Assembly: GCA_964607515.1 (NCBI GenBank)
Contig: CAZSKU010000004.1
Span: forward strand, 62,001-126,000
DNA length: 64,000 bases
Source of the DNA: UBA6080 sp964607515
Lineage (GTDB): Bacteria > Fermentibacterota > Fermentibacteria > Fermentibacterales > JCC-6
Reading direction: 5' to 3'
A program made the position numbers and the translations under genes. The notes beneath the pieces are model-generated. The model was not told the origin of the DNA, searched no databases, and saw only the letters and a program-made list of their open reading frames with translations. Below, piece after piece: positions 50,795 to 58,483 of the stretch; positions within the stretch are counted from its first letter, which is position 1, and every line of letters begins with the position of its first letter.

Positions 50795-52105
50795 CTACCT
50801 GCCCGAGACGCTGACGCTCTCCAGCAGAACCGCCGGATCCCGCCGGGCGGACAGAGGGTTGAAGGGGGTGTTCTGAACCGCTATTACCTTCTGAAGGACG
50901 TCGTAGACGTTACCCGCCATCATGCCGTCCTTCACCCTGCCGACGATTCTGCCGTCACGCACGAGCAGACCGGGGTTGAATCCCACTGAGAAGTCGCCGT
51001 TGATGATGTTGCCGGAATGGGCGCCAAGCAGCCCGAAGACCACTATTCCCCGATCCATCATCCCCATCATCTCTTCGAAGGAGTGGTCGCCGGTTTCGAA
51101 GGTGCCATTCCTGAAGCTGGGTTCCGGGGGCAGGGCCACCGGGTCGCCCCCCCACATGCCCGATCTGAATCCCGTTCCCGTGGGCTGAACGCCGATCTTC
51201 CCCGAGTAGAACAGGTTGGTGTAGGGCCCTGTAAACACGCCCCGGTCGAACAGCGCGAGCCTGCGCGTGGGAACTCCCTCGTCGTCGAATCTTCGCCGGG
51301 CGACCGGGGGGTCCATGTCCGGGTCGGAGGACAGGGTGAGTTTCTCCGAGAGAACCTGTTTGCCGGTTTTTCCCCGGAGAGGGGTTGCTCCCGCGTGGAA
51401 TGCCTTGGCGCTGGCCGCGGCGGTGAGCCTCCAGAGAACTCCGTAGAGGCTGCCCGGAGTCAGCATGACCTGCATCCTGCCTTCCCCGGCGTTCACTTCC
51501 GGAAGGGAGTCCCTGTACAATCCGCACAATTTCCGGATGGTCTCTCGGTCTACAGGGATCCGGGAAACCCCGGCGAAGCCCGTGCTCAGACCAGTCTCCG
51601 TGCCGGGATACCTTACGGAAATGTGTCCGAACACGCCGGAACTCCTGTGGAGCATCAGGTCGCCGGAGGTACTCCCCACCCGGATGGTCTCCAGGGCGCT
51701 TCCGGCGGATGTGTCAATACTCTCGGGGGGAAGTTCCGCGGCCATCCTCTCCATGGAGACGCATGCGTCCAAGGCATGGTCGAAACCCGATTCGCCCACG
51801 GTTTCGTCGAAGGCGTCGGTATCCGGCGGAAGGCTGCCCCGATGGAATCGAAACTCAACTTCAGGGCCGTTTTTCATCGAAAGCAGGGCGCTGTCCAGCA
51901 GAGACTGCCTGTCGTCGAGATTCTTGGTGTAAGCTGTTCCCAGCCGGCCGTCCGCGATGATCCTCAGGGCGACGCCGGACTGAAGGGAGGCCGAGGTTTC
52001 CACCACCCGGCCCTCCCGCCTGGACAGTTCCACGGTCCTGGATTCGTAACCGTATACTTCGGCCTCGCAGCCGGCCTTCCTGGCCAGATCCAGCAGCTTC
52101 TCCAT
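50795..52105 (-). CDS. pmbA: TldE/PmbA-type metalloprotease subunit
   Basis: 436 residues. Homologous to TldD but without the HExxxH motif, as expected for TldE/PmbA, the non-catalytic partner. Shared blocks are GVALRIIADGRLGTAYT, RRRFDDEGVPTRRLALFDRGVFTGPYTN and NIINGDFSVGFNPGLLV. TldD and TldE form a protease that unfolds and cleaves peptides such as microcins and CcdA. ATG 52105 follows the tldD stop directly (TGACATG). The two genes form an operon from 53468. Confidence 0.92.
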   Translation of the reverse strand: MEKLLDLARKAGCEAEVYGYESRTVELSRREGRVVETSASLQSGVALRIIADGRLGTAYTKNLDDRQSLLDSALLSMKNGPEVEFRFHRGSLPPDTDAFDETVGESGFDHALDACVSMERMAAELPPESIDTSAGSALETIRVGSTSGDLMLHRSSGVFGHISVRYPGTETGLSTGFAGVSRIPVDRETIRKLCGLYRDSLPEVNAGEGRMQVMLTPGSLYGVLWRLTAAASAKAFHAGATPLRGKTGKQVLSEKLTLSSDPDMDPPVARRRFDDEGVPTRRLALFDRGVFTGPYTNLFYSGKIGVQPTGTGFRSGMWGGDPVALPPEPSFRNGTFETGDHSFEEMMGMMDRGIVVFGLLGAHSGNIINGDFSVGFNPGLLVRDGRIVGRVKDGMMAGNVYDVLQKVIAVQNTPFNPLSARRDPAVLLESVSVSGR

Positions 52106-52106
52106 G

Positions 52107-53468
52107 TCACACACCCCCCACAACCATGCCCCGGATGAGGATAGAGGGGCCCCCGTGTCCGCTCTTGATGTTCATCTGCCCCTTGCCGCAGCCGCCACGC
52201 TCGTTGATCTGGAAATCGTCGGCGGCGGCCTCGATGCTTCTAAGGGTGGAGAAGAGGTTGCCCATGATGTTGATGTCCCTGACCATCGGCCCCTTCTTTC
52301 CTCCTTTCACCTTGTAGCCGTACTGAGCGCCGAAGGTGAAGTTTTCACCGGCGGTCTGGCCGCCCTTGGCATCGCAGAGCAAAAGACCGTCGCCGAGACG
52401 GCTCAGAAGTCCGTCGAAACTGTTCTGGCCCGGCTCGAAGAAGATGGTCCCCATTCTCACTATCGGTTCGTACCTGTAGTCCTCGGCCACCGCGTGGCCG
52501 GTAACTCCTTCCCCGAACTCCCCAGCGGTTCTGAGTGAGTGGAGTCGGCCGGTGAGAACGCCCCGTCGCATCAACTGAACCCGTCTTACGGGAACCCCTT
52601 CGTCATCGTAACGGTAGAAGCCCACCTGCCCGGGAAGCGTGGAATCAGCCACGATGTTCACCGCTTCGCTTCCCAGTTCGGCACCCAGGGCCATCTTCGC
52701 CCTCAGTGACGAGTTGTCCTCGATGATGTCGGCTTCGCTGAAATGGCCGAAGGCTTCGTGGGCGAAGACGCCTGTCATGGAGGAGTTCAGAACCACGTCG
52801 TAGGTTCCGGCCTTCAGGGGTTCCGCATTCAGCAGGGCGGAGGCCAGCTCGGCGCGCCTTCTGAATTCCTGCTCTCTGCCGAGAAGGCGGTGAAAACCGT
52901 CTGCTCCTCCCACGGCCACCCGGATGTTCTGAAGCAGCCCGTTCCTTTCCGCCACCGCTTCCCCGCCTATGGCCACGGTGACGACCCTCTCCCGGATACC
53001 CGCGCCCCTGGTGCTGACGAAGAACTTATCCCTGTCGACCTCCGAGTAGGAAACGTTCGTGGCGACGATGTCCGGCATCTCCAGCATCAGCCGGCTGTAC
53101 CCCGCGGTCAGGTCCAGCTTCTCCTTCAGGGGCACCGCAGCGGGATCGGTTTTCAGAATCGGCTTCACTTCATCGGTGCAAGGCGGCGCGTCCGCCAGGA
53201 CGACCTTCTTCCCGCTGTCCCCCATCACTCTGGCGCCGTCGGCAGCCAGCCTGAGCGCTTCCGGCACGTCCTCCCGCCTGGTTGCAGTGGCCGAGGCAAA
53301 TCCGTCCTTCCTGAGCACCCTCACCACGAACCCGTCGGTGGACACCGAGTCAACGCCCTTGAGCTTGTCGTTGACGATGTCGGCGCTGGTGGTCCTCATC
53401 CGCTCGTAACGTATATCGGCATAATCCGCCTCGATCCCTGCCAGCATCCCCCTCAGTTTTTCGAGCAT
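52107..53468 (-). CDS. tldD: TldD-type metalloprotease
   Basis: 453 residues. The metal motif HExxxH is present as HEAFGH (237-242). Other TldD landmarks are YDDEGVPVRRVQLMRRGVLTG and GTIFFEPGQNSFDGLL. Works with PmbA (TldE), encoded immediately downstream, as a broad peptide protease in the cytoplasm. ATG 53468 has GGAGGTGG upstream; earlier in-frame starts would lie before the promoter-like dyad. Length is typical (~480). Confidence 0.92.
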   Translation of the reverse strand: MLEKLRGMLAGIEADYADIRYERMRTTSADIVNDKLKGVDSVSTDGFVVRVLRKDGFASATATRREDVPEALRLAADGARVMGDSGKKVVLADAPPCTDEVKPILKTDPAAVPLKEKLDLTAGYSRLMLEMPDIVATNVSYSEVDRDKFFVSTRGAGIRERVVTVAIGGEAVAERNGLLQNIRVAVGGADGFHRLLGREQEFRRRAELASALLNAEPLKAGTYDVVLNSSMTGVFAHEAFGHFSEADIIEDNSSLRAKMALGAELGSEAVNIVADSTLPGQVGFYRYDDEGVPVRRVQLMRRGVLTGRLHSLRTAGEFGEGVTGHAVAEDYRYEPIVRMGTIFFEPGQNSFDGLLSRLGDGLLLCDAKGGQTAGENFTFGAQYGYKVKGGKKGPMVRDINIMGNLFSTLRSIEAAADDFQINERGGCGKGQMNIKSGHGGPSILIRGMVVGGV

Positions 53469-53498
53469 CTGTCCACCTCCAGAATAGAATTGACGATG

Positions 53499-53532
53499 GT
53501 GTAACATTACACTGCCCGGTGGAGAACCGCAA
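53499..53532 (-). promoter_or_regulatory. tldD promoter with dyad over the -10 box
   Basis: On the minus strand TTGCGG (53527-53532), a 17-base spacer and TAATGT (53504-53509). A dyad GTGTAA-CA-TTACAC (53499-53512) covers the -10 box, suggesting repressor control. The boxes are moderate matches. Confidence 0.35.
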
Positions 53533-53586
53533 AAAGACTGATCGTCACATGCCCTAATCTGTTGTAGGACAAATAACTACAGACAA

Positions 53587-53612
53587 TAGTTGATTTTGTT
53601 TACTCCGTCCCC
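53587..53612 (+). repeat. Solo end copy of the 44443 inverted-repeat element
   Basis: TAGTTGATTTTGTTTACTCCGTCCCC matches the right arm at 44546-44571 with two mismatches in 26 bases. No partner arm or central terminator is nearby. It is probably a decayed or truncated copy of the same element, placed between the DegP-like and tldD genes. Confidence 0.65.
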
Positions 53613-53615
53613 GAA

Positions 53616-53650
53616 GCGGGCGCCGGAAAGGGGGGTGAACCGGCGCCCGC
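53616..53650. terminator. GC hairpin without T-tract after the DegP-like gene
   Basis: GCGGGCGCCGG (53616-53626) pairs perfectly with CCGGCGCCCGC (53640-53650) around a 13-base loop. No T-run follows on either strand. It lies just beyond the minus-strand gene's stop and next to the solo repeat, so it may end that message by pausing or Rho action. Confidence 0.4.
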
Positions 53651-53673
53651 CGGGGTGGGGGGGGAAGTGGAAT

Positions 53674-55089
53674 CTATGTTCCCATCACCGTGAAGAAGGT
53701 TCTTCCTTCACGCCAGACGAGAAGAAGGGCATTGCCCTGGGCATCGTTCATGAGACGTTCGACCTCTTCGACCGCGGACACCCTGACTCTGTCTACCTCC
53801 AGGATCACGTCTCCCGGTATCAATCCTGCCCTGCCTGCGCTCCCTGCCTGGGTTACGTCCACGATCAGTACTCCTCTCGCTTCTGGTACTCCCAGTTGCT
53901 CCGCCCGGTTCCAGTCGAGTTCCTCCAGCCGCCATCCCCTGGTGTCGTCCAAGGTCTCCGGCGCCGCGGTATCCTCACCGGGGGCTGTTTCCTGGGCTCC
54001 CAGCACCACCTGAACCCGCCGCTCCCTTCCGCCCCTGACCAGCTGGAGGGTGACCCGGGTTTCAGGGTCGGCTGCGGCGATCCGGTTCCTGAAGGATACC
54101 ACGGAGACCACGGCCTCCCCGTCCATGGCGGTTATCACGTCGCCCCTCTCCAGTCCCGCCCTTTGGGCAGGGGTGTCGGGGAGAACGTCGGAAACTACCA
54201 CGCCGGTTACTCCGGCGGGAATGCCGAACTGGGAGCGCAGTTCCTGGGACAGGTCCTGAAGGGTGACCCCGAGCCATCCTCTCCGGACCTGGCCGAACTC
54301 GATCAGGTCGCCCATTACGTCCCGCACCATCTCCACCGGGATGGCGAAACCGATGCCCTGATACCCTCCGGTTCTGCTGGCGATGGCCGTGTTGATGCCT
54401 ATCAGTTCGCCCCGGAGGTTGACCAGGGCTCCGCCGCTGTTGCCGGGGTTTATGGCGGCGTCGGTCTGGATGTAGGACTCGTAGTCAGCCAGCCCGACCC
54501 CTTCCCTGCCCAGAAAGCTGATGATCCCCTGGGTTACGGTCTGGCTGAGGGCGAAAGGAGAGCCTATGGCCAGAACCCATTCACCCACCCGGGCGCTCCG
54601 GCTGTCCCCCATGACCACCGCCGGAAGCCCTTCCGCGTCGATGTGTATAACCGCCAGGTCGGTTCTTCTGTCGGAGGCTACCAGCTTTGCCGGATAGGTC
54701 CCCCCGGTGGAGAGCACCACCTCCAGCTCGTCCGCCTCCCCGGCCACATGGTGGTTGGTCACGATGTAGCCGTCACCGGTCACTATCACTCCGCTGCCTA
54801 GTCCGTTCCGGGTGAACTCCCTCTCCATGGGAGGGCCGAAACCGTAGAACCCCCAGGGGTTCATTCCGAACCCGGGCACCATGGCCGTGACCGTGGTGCG
54901 GGAGTTGATGGTGACCACGCTGGGCCCCACCGCCTCCGCGATGTCTGCGAAATGCTCGCTTATGGCGACGGGGTCGTTGACCACAATCCTCACCGTGTCG
55001 GGTTCCGCCGGGATTCCGGCTTCCCGCGGGGCCGGGAGCGGCTGAAGAAACAGGGCCGCTGCGGCCAGACCCAGTAGTACCGTTGTCAA
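53674..55089 (-). CDS. DegP/DegQ/HtrA-type serine protease with two PDZ domains
   Basis: 471 residues. Exported (short signal MTTVLLGLAAAALFLQPLPA), with trypsin-like triad His114 (TNHHV), Asp144 (RRTDLAV) and Ser218 (GNSGG). The oxyanion region is intact. Two PDZ domains follow, at about 280-370 and 390-471. It acts in the periplasm in protein quality control. TTG 55089 is the only start with a ribosome site (GAGAGGAG) before the signal. Monocistronic by appearance. DegP versus DegQ cannot be separated by sequence alone. Confidence 0.92.
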   Translation of the reverse strand: MTTVLLGLAAAALFLQPLPAPREAGIPAEPDTVRIVVNDPVAISEHFADIAEAVGPSVVTINSRTTVTAMVPGFGMNPWGFYGFGPPMEREFTRNGLGSGVIVTGDGYIVTNHHVAGEADELEVVLSTGGTYPAKLVASDRRTDLAVIHIDAEGLPAVVMGDSRSARVGEWVLAIGSPFALSQTVTQGIISFLGREGVGLADYESYIQTDAAINPGNSGGALVNLRGELIGINTAIASRTGGYQGIGFAIPVEMVRDVMGDLIEFGQVRRGWLGVTLQDLSQELRSQFGIPAGVTGVVVSDVLPDTPAQRAGLERGDVITAMDGEAVVSVVSFRNRIAAADPETRVTLQLVRGGRERRVQVVLGAQETAPGEDTAAPETLDDTRGWRLEELDWNRAEQLGVPEARGVLIVDVTQAGSAGRAGLIPGDVILEVDRVRVSAVEEVERLMNDAQGNALLLVWREGRTFFTVMGT

Positions 55090-55223
55090 TTCGGCTCCTC
55101 TCCCTTCCTTCTCGTTTTCCGGGTCTTTTTACCCAGCGGTAATGGACCGGTTCCACGCCGGGGATTGACACGGTGACGGCACCGCCTTATTGGAAAACGG
55201 CTTTCATGAAGGGAGGAAGCGAT

Positions 55224-55871
55224 TTGCTGCTGACCTTGCTCCTGGCGGTCCTGCCGTTCCTGGCGCCTGACACCACGAGACTCCCCCCTCCCGACACCTC
55301 CGGGGGCATGAGCCTGAACCGGGCCCTTTACGTCAGGCGCTCCAACAGGGATTTCGATCCCCTGGACAGCCTCACCGCCGGGCAGCTGTCCCAGCTCCTC
55401 TGGTCCGTCCAGGGGAAGACCGGCGCCAGGGGAGGCAGAACGGCGCCGTCCGCCGGGGCCACATACCCCCTGATGCTGTTATGCGCGGTGGAACGGGTGC
55501 GGGACGTCCCTCCGGGGCTCTACCTCTACGAGCCGGTGGAACACGCTCTCATCGGTCTGTACAGGTCTTCCGGTCTGGTGGCCGGGCTCGCTGACGAGTG
55601 CTTCCGGCAGCGCTGGATTGCCCCGGCGCCAGTGATGCTCATCATCACCGCGGACTACCCCCGGACCACCGACCATTACGGGGAGATCGGGGTTCGGTTC
55701 GTGGACATGGAGGCGGGGCACGCCGGTCAGAACCTGTACCTTCAGGCGGCGGCCCTGGGGCTGTCCACCTGCGCCGTGGGGGTCTTCTCGGAAGAGGGTG
55801 TGCGGAACATCCTGGGAGATGGCGCCGGAACGCCGCTGTACCTGTTCCCTGTGGGGCCCCCCGAGTACTAG
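55224..55871 (+). CDS. Exported SagB/ThcOx-type nitroreductase-fold protein
   Basis: 215 residues from TTG 55224, with RBS GGGAGGAAGCGAT directly upstream; ATG 55206 is an alternative with a poorer site. A hydrophobic leader (LLLTLLLAVLPFLAP) suggests export. The body has the SagB/ThcOx-family pattern: RRSNRDFDPLDSLTAGQLSQLLWSVQGKT, then RTAPSAGATYPLMLL, GQNLYLQAAALGLSTCAVGVF and YLFPVGPPEY. Known SagB members are flavin-dependent dehydrogenases that oxidise azolines in peptide maturation, but no peptide or cyclodehydratase is nearby. An exported flavoprotein of this kind is unusual. The 3' end overlaps the convergent barrel gene by four bases. Confidence 0.75.
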   Translation: MLLTLLLAVLPFLAPDTTRLPPPDTSGGMSLNRALYVRRSNRDFDPLDSLTAGQLSQLLWSVQGKTGARGGRTAPSAGATYPLMLLCAVERVRDVPPGLYLYEPVEHALIGLYRSSGLVAGLADECFRQRWIAPAPVMLIITADYPRTTDHYGEIGVRFVDMEAGHAGQNLYLQAAALGLSTCAVGVFSEEGVRNILGDGAGTPLYLFPVGPPEY

Positions 55872-56605
55872 AGCCTGATCTCCATCCCGAGCACGGCGTA
55901 GTTGAGCCAGGCGAAACTGTACACCGACTCCACGTCCGCGCCCCCCTCGATGGTCCTGTATCCAGCGCTGACGCTCACCCGGTCGGTCAGGTCGCGCACC
56001 AGCTTCAATGAAACGTCGAAGGCCCTGCCGGGCCCCCCCGCCAGGCCGTTGAAGTCCAGGGCGGCCCTGATCCGGGGGCACGGCGAGTACTCACCGCGGA
56101 AATACAGCAGGGGAACGAATCCCAAATCTGTTTTTTCGGCGTAGATTCCGTCCTGGGAGAGACTGATCTTCGCATCCCGGATCTTCGCGGTGAATCCCAC
56201 CCGCCACGACCAGTGCTCTCCTTGATGGAACAGGTTGCTGTACCCCACCCTCCAGGAGTTGAACCTGTACACGGCGTCGGCCTCGCCTGGGTCGAACATG
56301 GTACCGGCGAAGGACGTTTCGCCGGCAAGCTCGACGGTTTCTGAAATCTGAAGGGGAGCCAGTGTGAACTGTATCCTGTGGGTCGGGGCCAGGTCCCAGT
56401 TCACGAACAGCCTGGCCGCTCCGTAGGGCCCGGTGCCAGCCAAGCTCGAAAGGTCCACCTCGGTGGCCTCGGGGCTGTTGGGTATGCGGAAGTCGTTCCG
56501 GGGCTGCCAGAGGAGCCCTCCCTCGACCTCCAGGGCCAGGTCCCCCGCCGGGCAGACCGTAGGAAGCGCCGAGAGCACCGAGAGAAGCATAATAGTTTTC
56601 AACAT
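55868..56605 (-). CDS. Predicted outer-membrane beta-barrel protein
   Basis: 245 residues with a signal peptide (MLKTIMLLSVLSALPTVCPAG) and alternating beta segments (WQPRNDFRIPN, IQFTLAPLQISETV, YRFNSWRVGYSNLFH, LKLVRDLTDRVSVSAGYRTIEGG). The C-terminal strand ends LGMEIRL. It resembles the ~200-residue OmpW or lipid-A-related barrel types in size, but I cannot name a family. ATG 56605 has GGAGGTATGTTACA upstream. Divergent from the propeller lipoprotein. Function unknown. Confidence 0.6.
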   Translation of the reverse strand: MLKTIMLLSVLSALPTVCPAGDLALEVEGGLLWQPRNDFRIPNSPEATEVDLSSLAGTGPYGAARLFVNWDLAPTHRIQFTLAPLQISETVELAGETSFAGTMFDPGEADAVYRFNSWRVGYSNLFHQGEHWSWRVGFTAKIRDAKISLSQDGIYAEKTDLGFVPLLYFRGEYSPCPRIRAALDFNGLAGGPGRAFDVSLKLVRDLTDRVSVSAGYRTIEGGADVESVYSFAWLNYAVLGMEIRL

Positions 56606-56745
56606 TGTAACATACCTCCAGGGTTCTTGTTTACAGTTTGCGCACTCCGGAATCACCTCTCATTCTAACACGGACACCCGCTGCCATGCCACGGATCAAC
56701 GCTTTTGTATATTTTTTCCGTAAGGGGTCAGGAAAGGGGAGGCAC

Positions 56746-57852
56746 ATGGGAAGGTTTATTCCGCTCTCGGTTCTGGCGCTCATGACGGTTTTAGGCTGCG
56801 GCGGTCCCGGGGACGCCCCGGAGGGCGTCTCTTCACTAAGCCTGGTTCTCGAGGACTCGATAGGAATCGAACTGGGAGACTCGTCCTACGTCTTCGGGGC
56901 GATCACGGGGCTGGAGTTCATCCCCGGCGGAGGGTTCGCGGTGCTGGACCGGGCCTCATGCAACGTGAAGCTCTACGACCCGGACGGGGTGTACCAGAGC
57001 ACCATCGGCCGGCGGGGCAGCGGCCCCGGGGAGATAGTCCAGCCCTACGGTCTGCTGGTCTGGACCAACGGTGATCTGGGTGTGATTGACCCCTTCCAGG
57101 GCGGTCTTCTCCGGTTCAGCCCCCGGGGCGAGTATCTGGGGCTGGAGATGGAGGTGACCCACAATGTTCCGGTCGATCCCAGAATGGTGGGAGACACCGG
57201 CTACGTGGCCCGGCGCACAGCCTTCTTCAACGACGGCGGCCAGGACTACATGGAGTCTTTCCTGGGCTATTTCCCCATGACCTGGGAGCCTTCTCTGAAA
57301 TACCTGTCCCGAAGCGTCCCCCTGGACCCGAACACCATGGGCGACTTCTTCCTGCACGACTTCCTCTACAGCTCATGGGCGGTGGATCCGGGCGCCGGAG
57401 TCATCTACGCAGCGCCTTTCCAGGAGGGAGCATACCGGATCCTCGCCTTCCCCCTGGAGGGGGGAGACCCCCGGGAGATCACCCTGGAGGTGGAACCCGT
57501 ACCCAAGACTCCCGAGGAGATCGAACTGGAAGCAGCCTACGTGGCCGCTTTCCTGACGGCCGCCGAGGGCGGTGATCCCCAGTACAACGTGGACTGCGAA
57601 CCATGGCCCTTCAGGATTCCCGTCGCCGGAATGGAGGTGGACGACCGGGGCAACCTCTGGGTTCTCAGGGGAGACATGGACGGAACCGTCTTCGACCTCT
57701 GGAGCCCCGACGGCAGGCTGATGCACAGGGCCACCCTGCAGGGCTTCACCGGGGGGGATCTGAGGTTCAGGATCCGGGACCGGCGGATGCTGCTGTACCG
57801 GGAGAACCCCGTCGACTTCCAGAAGATCTACTTCATAACGATACCATGGTAA
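56746..57852 (+). CDS. Six-bladed beta-propeller lipoprotein (copy 2)
   Basis: 368 residues. Signal and lipobox (LMTVLGC, Cys about 18), then a propeller body with IGRRGSGPGEI, VKLYDPDGVY and GNLWVLRGD blades. Clearly paralogous to the protein at 36383-37507 (DSIGIELGDSSYVFG versus DSIGLEVGDSNLVFG). ATG 56746 is preceded by AAAGGGGAGGCAC. Followed 16 bases later by a secreted protein, with which it probably forms an operon. Ligand unknown. Confidence 0.8.
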   Translation: MGRFIPLSVLALMTVLGCGGPGDAPEGVSSLSLVLEDSIGIELGDSSYVFGAITGLEFIPGGGFAVLDRASCNVKLYDPDGVYQSTIGRRGSGPGEIVQPYGLLVWTNGDLGVIDPFQGGLLRFSPRGEYLGLEMEVTHNVPVDPRMVGDTGYVARRTAFFNDGGQDYMESFLGYFPMTWEPSLKYLSRSVPLDPNTMGDFFLHDFLYSSWAVDPGAGVIYAAPFQEGAYRILAFPLEGGDPREITLEVEPVPKTPEEIELEAAYVAAFLTAAEGGDPQYNVDCEPWPFRIPVAGMEVDDRGNLWVLRGDMDGTVFDLWSPDGRLMHRATLQGFTGGDLRFRIRDRRMLLYRENPVDFQKIYFITIPW

Positions 57853-57868
57853 TGAAACGGAGGATGCG

Positions 57869-58474
57869 ATGAAACCGGCTATCATTCTGGCGGTTCTGCC
57901 AACAGCCTTCGCCATGGCTGGCAGCGCGAGCTTCGGCTGGGAGACCGACGATACGGTCCTGGGCCTCTACGGAAGCGGTGAACCACCCATCGTGGTCACC
58001 CTGGTCACCGACCCGGTCCACTCCGGAGCGCAGTCCCTCAGCCTGGAGGACAACTCCCCCGACGGAACCCCCCAGGCCTACGTGGCCTGGATTCTCGGGC
58101 TCTCCGACGGCGACGAGGTGACCGCGAGCTTCTGGCGTTACGATATCACCCCCGGCTCGACTCCGCCCTCCTGCCGGATTTGGGGCCACTGGAACGACGA
58201 TCCCGAGGATGTCTACGGCTACAGCGGAAGCGCCGGGGGCAACAACGACTACGGCCCGGGGACAGGCTGGGACATGGTGGAGCACACCTGGACCGTCGAG
58301 GAGGGTCACACCGGTCTTGTGGTGGAGGTTCGCACCTACTCCGAGCCCGGCGACACGGTCTTCATAGACGACCTGACCATCACCGCCCCGGACGGCGCCA
58401 CCATCTGGACCCCCGAAACCTACCTCAATCTTCAGGGTACCACCTGGGCGGGAATCAAGAGCCTCTCCTGGTAG
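57869..58474 (+). CDS. Secreted beta-rich protein, carbohydrate-binding-like
   Basis: 201 residues with a signal peptide (MKPAIILAVLPTAFAMAG). The body (SFGWETDDTVLGLYGSG, HSGAQSLSLEDNSPDGTPQAYVAWI, EVTASFWRYDITPG, VEVRTYSEPGDTVFIDDLTI) has the order of strands seen in CBM4/9- or CBM22-like jelly-roll modules (FIDD near the end). It could bind glycans but no catalytic domain is attached. RBS AAACGGAGGATGCG precedes ATG 57869. Cotranscribed with the propeller lipoprotein; converges on the TonB receptor gene. Confidence 0.65.
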   Translation: MKPAIILAVLPTAFAMAGSASFGWETDDTVLGLYGSGEPPIVVTLVTDPVHSGAQSLSLEDNSPDGTPQAYVAWILGLSDGDEVTASFWRYDITPGSTPPSCRIWGHWNDDPEDVYGYSGSAGGNNDYGPGTGWDMVEHTWTVEEGHTGLVVEVRTYSEPGDTVFIDDLTITAPDGATIWTPETYLNLQGTTWAGIKSLSW

Positions 58475-58483
58475 CCCCGGCCC

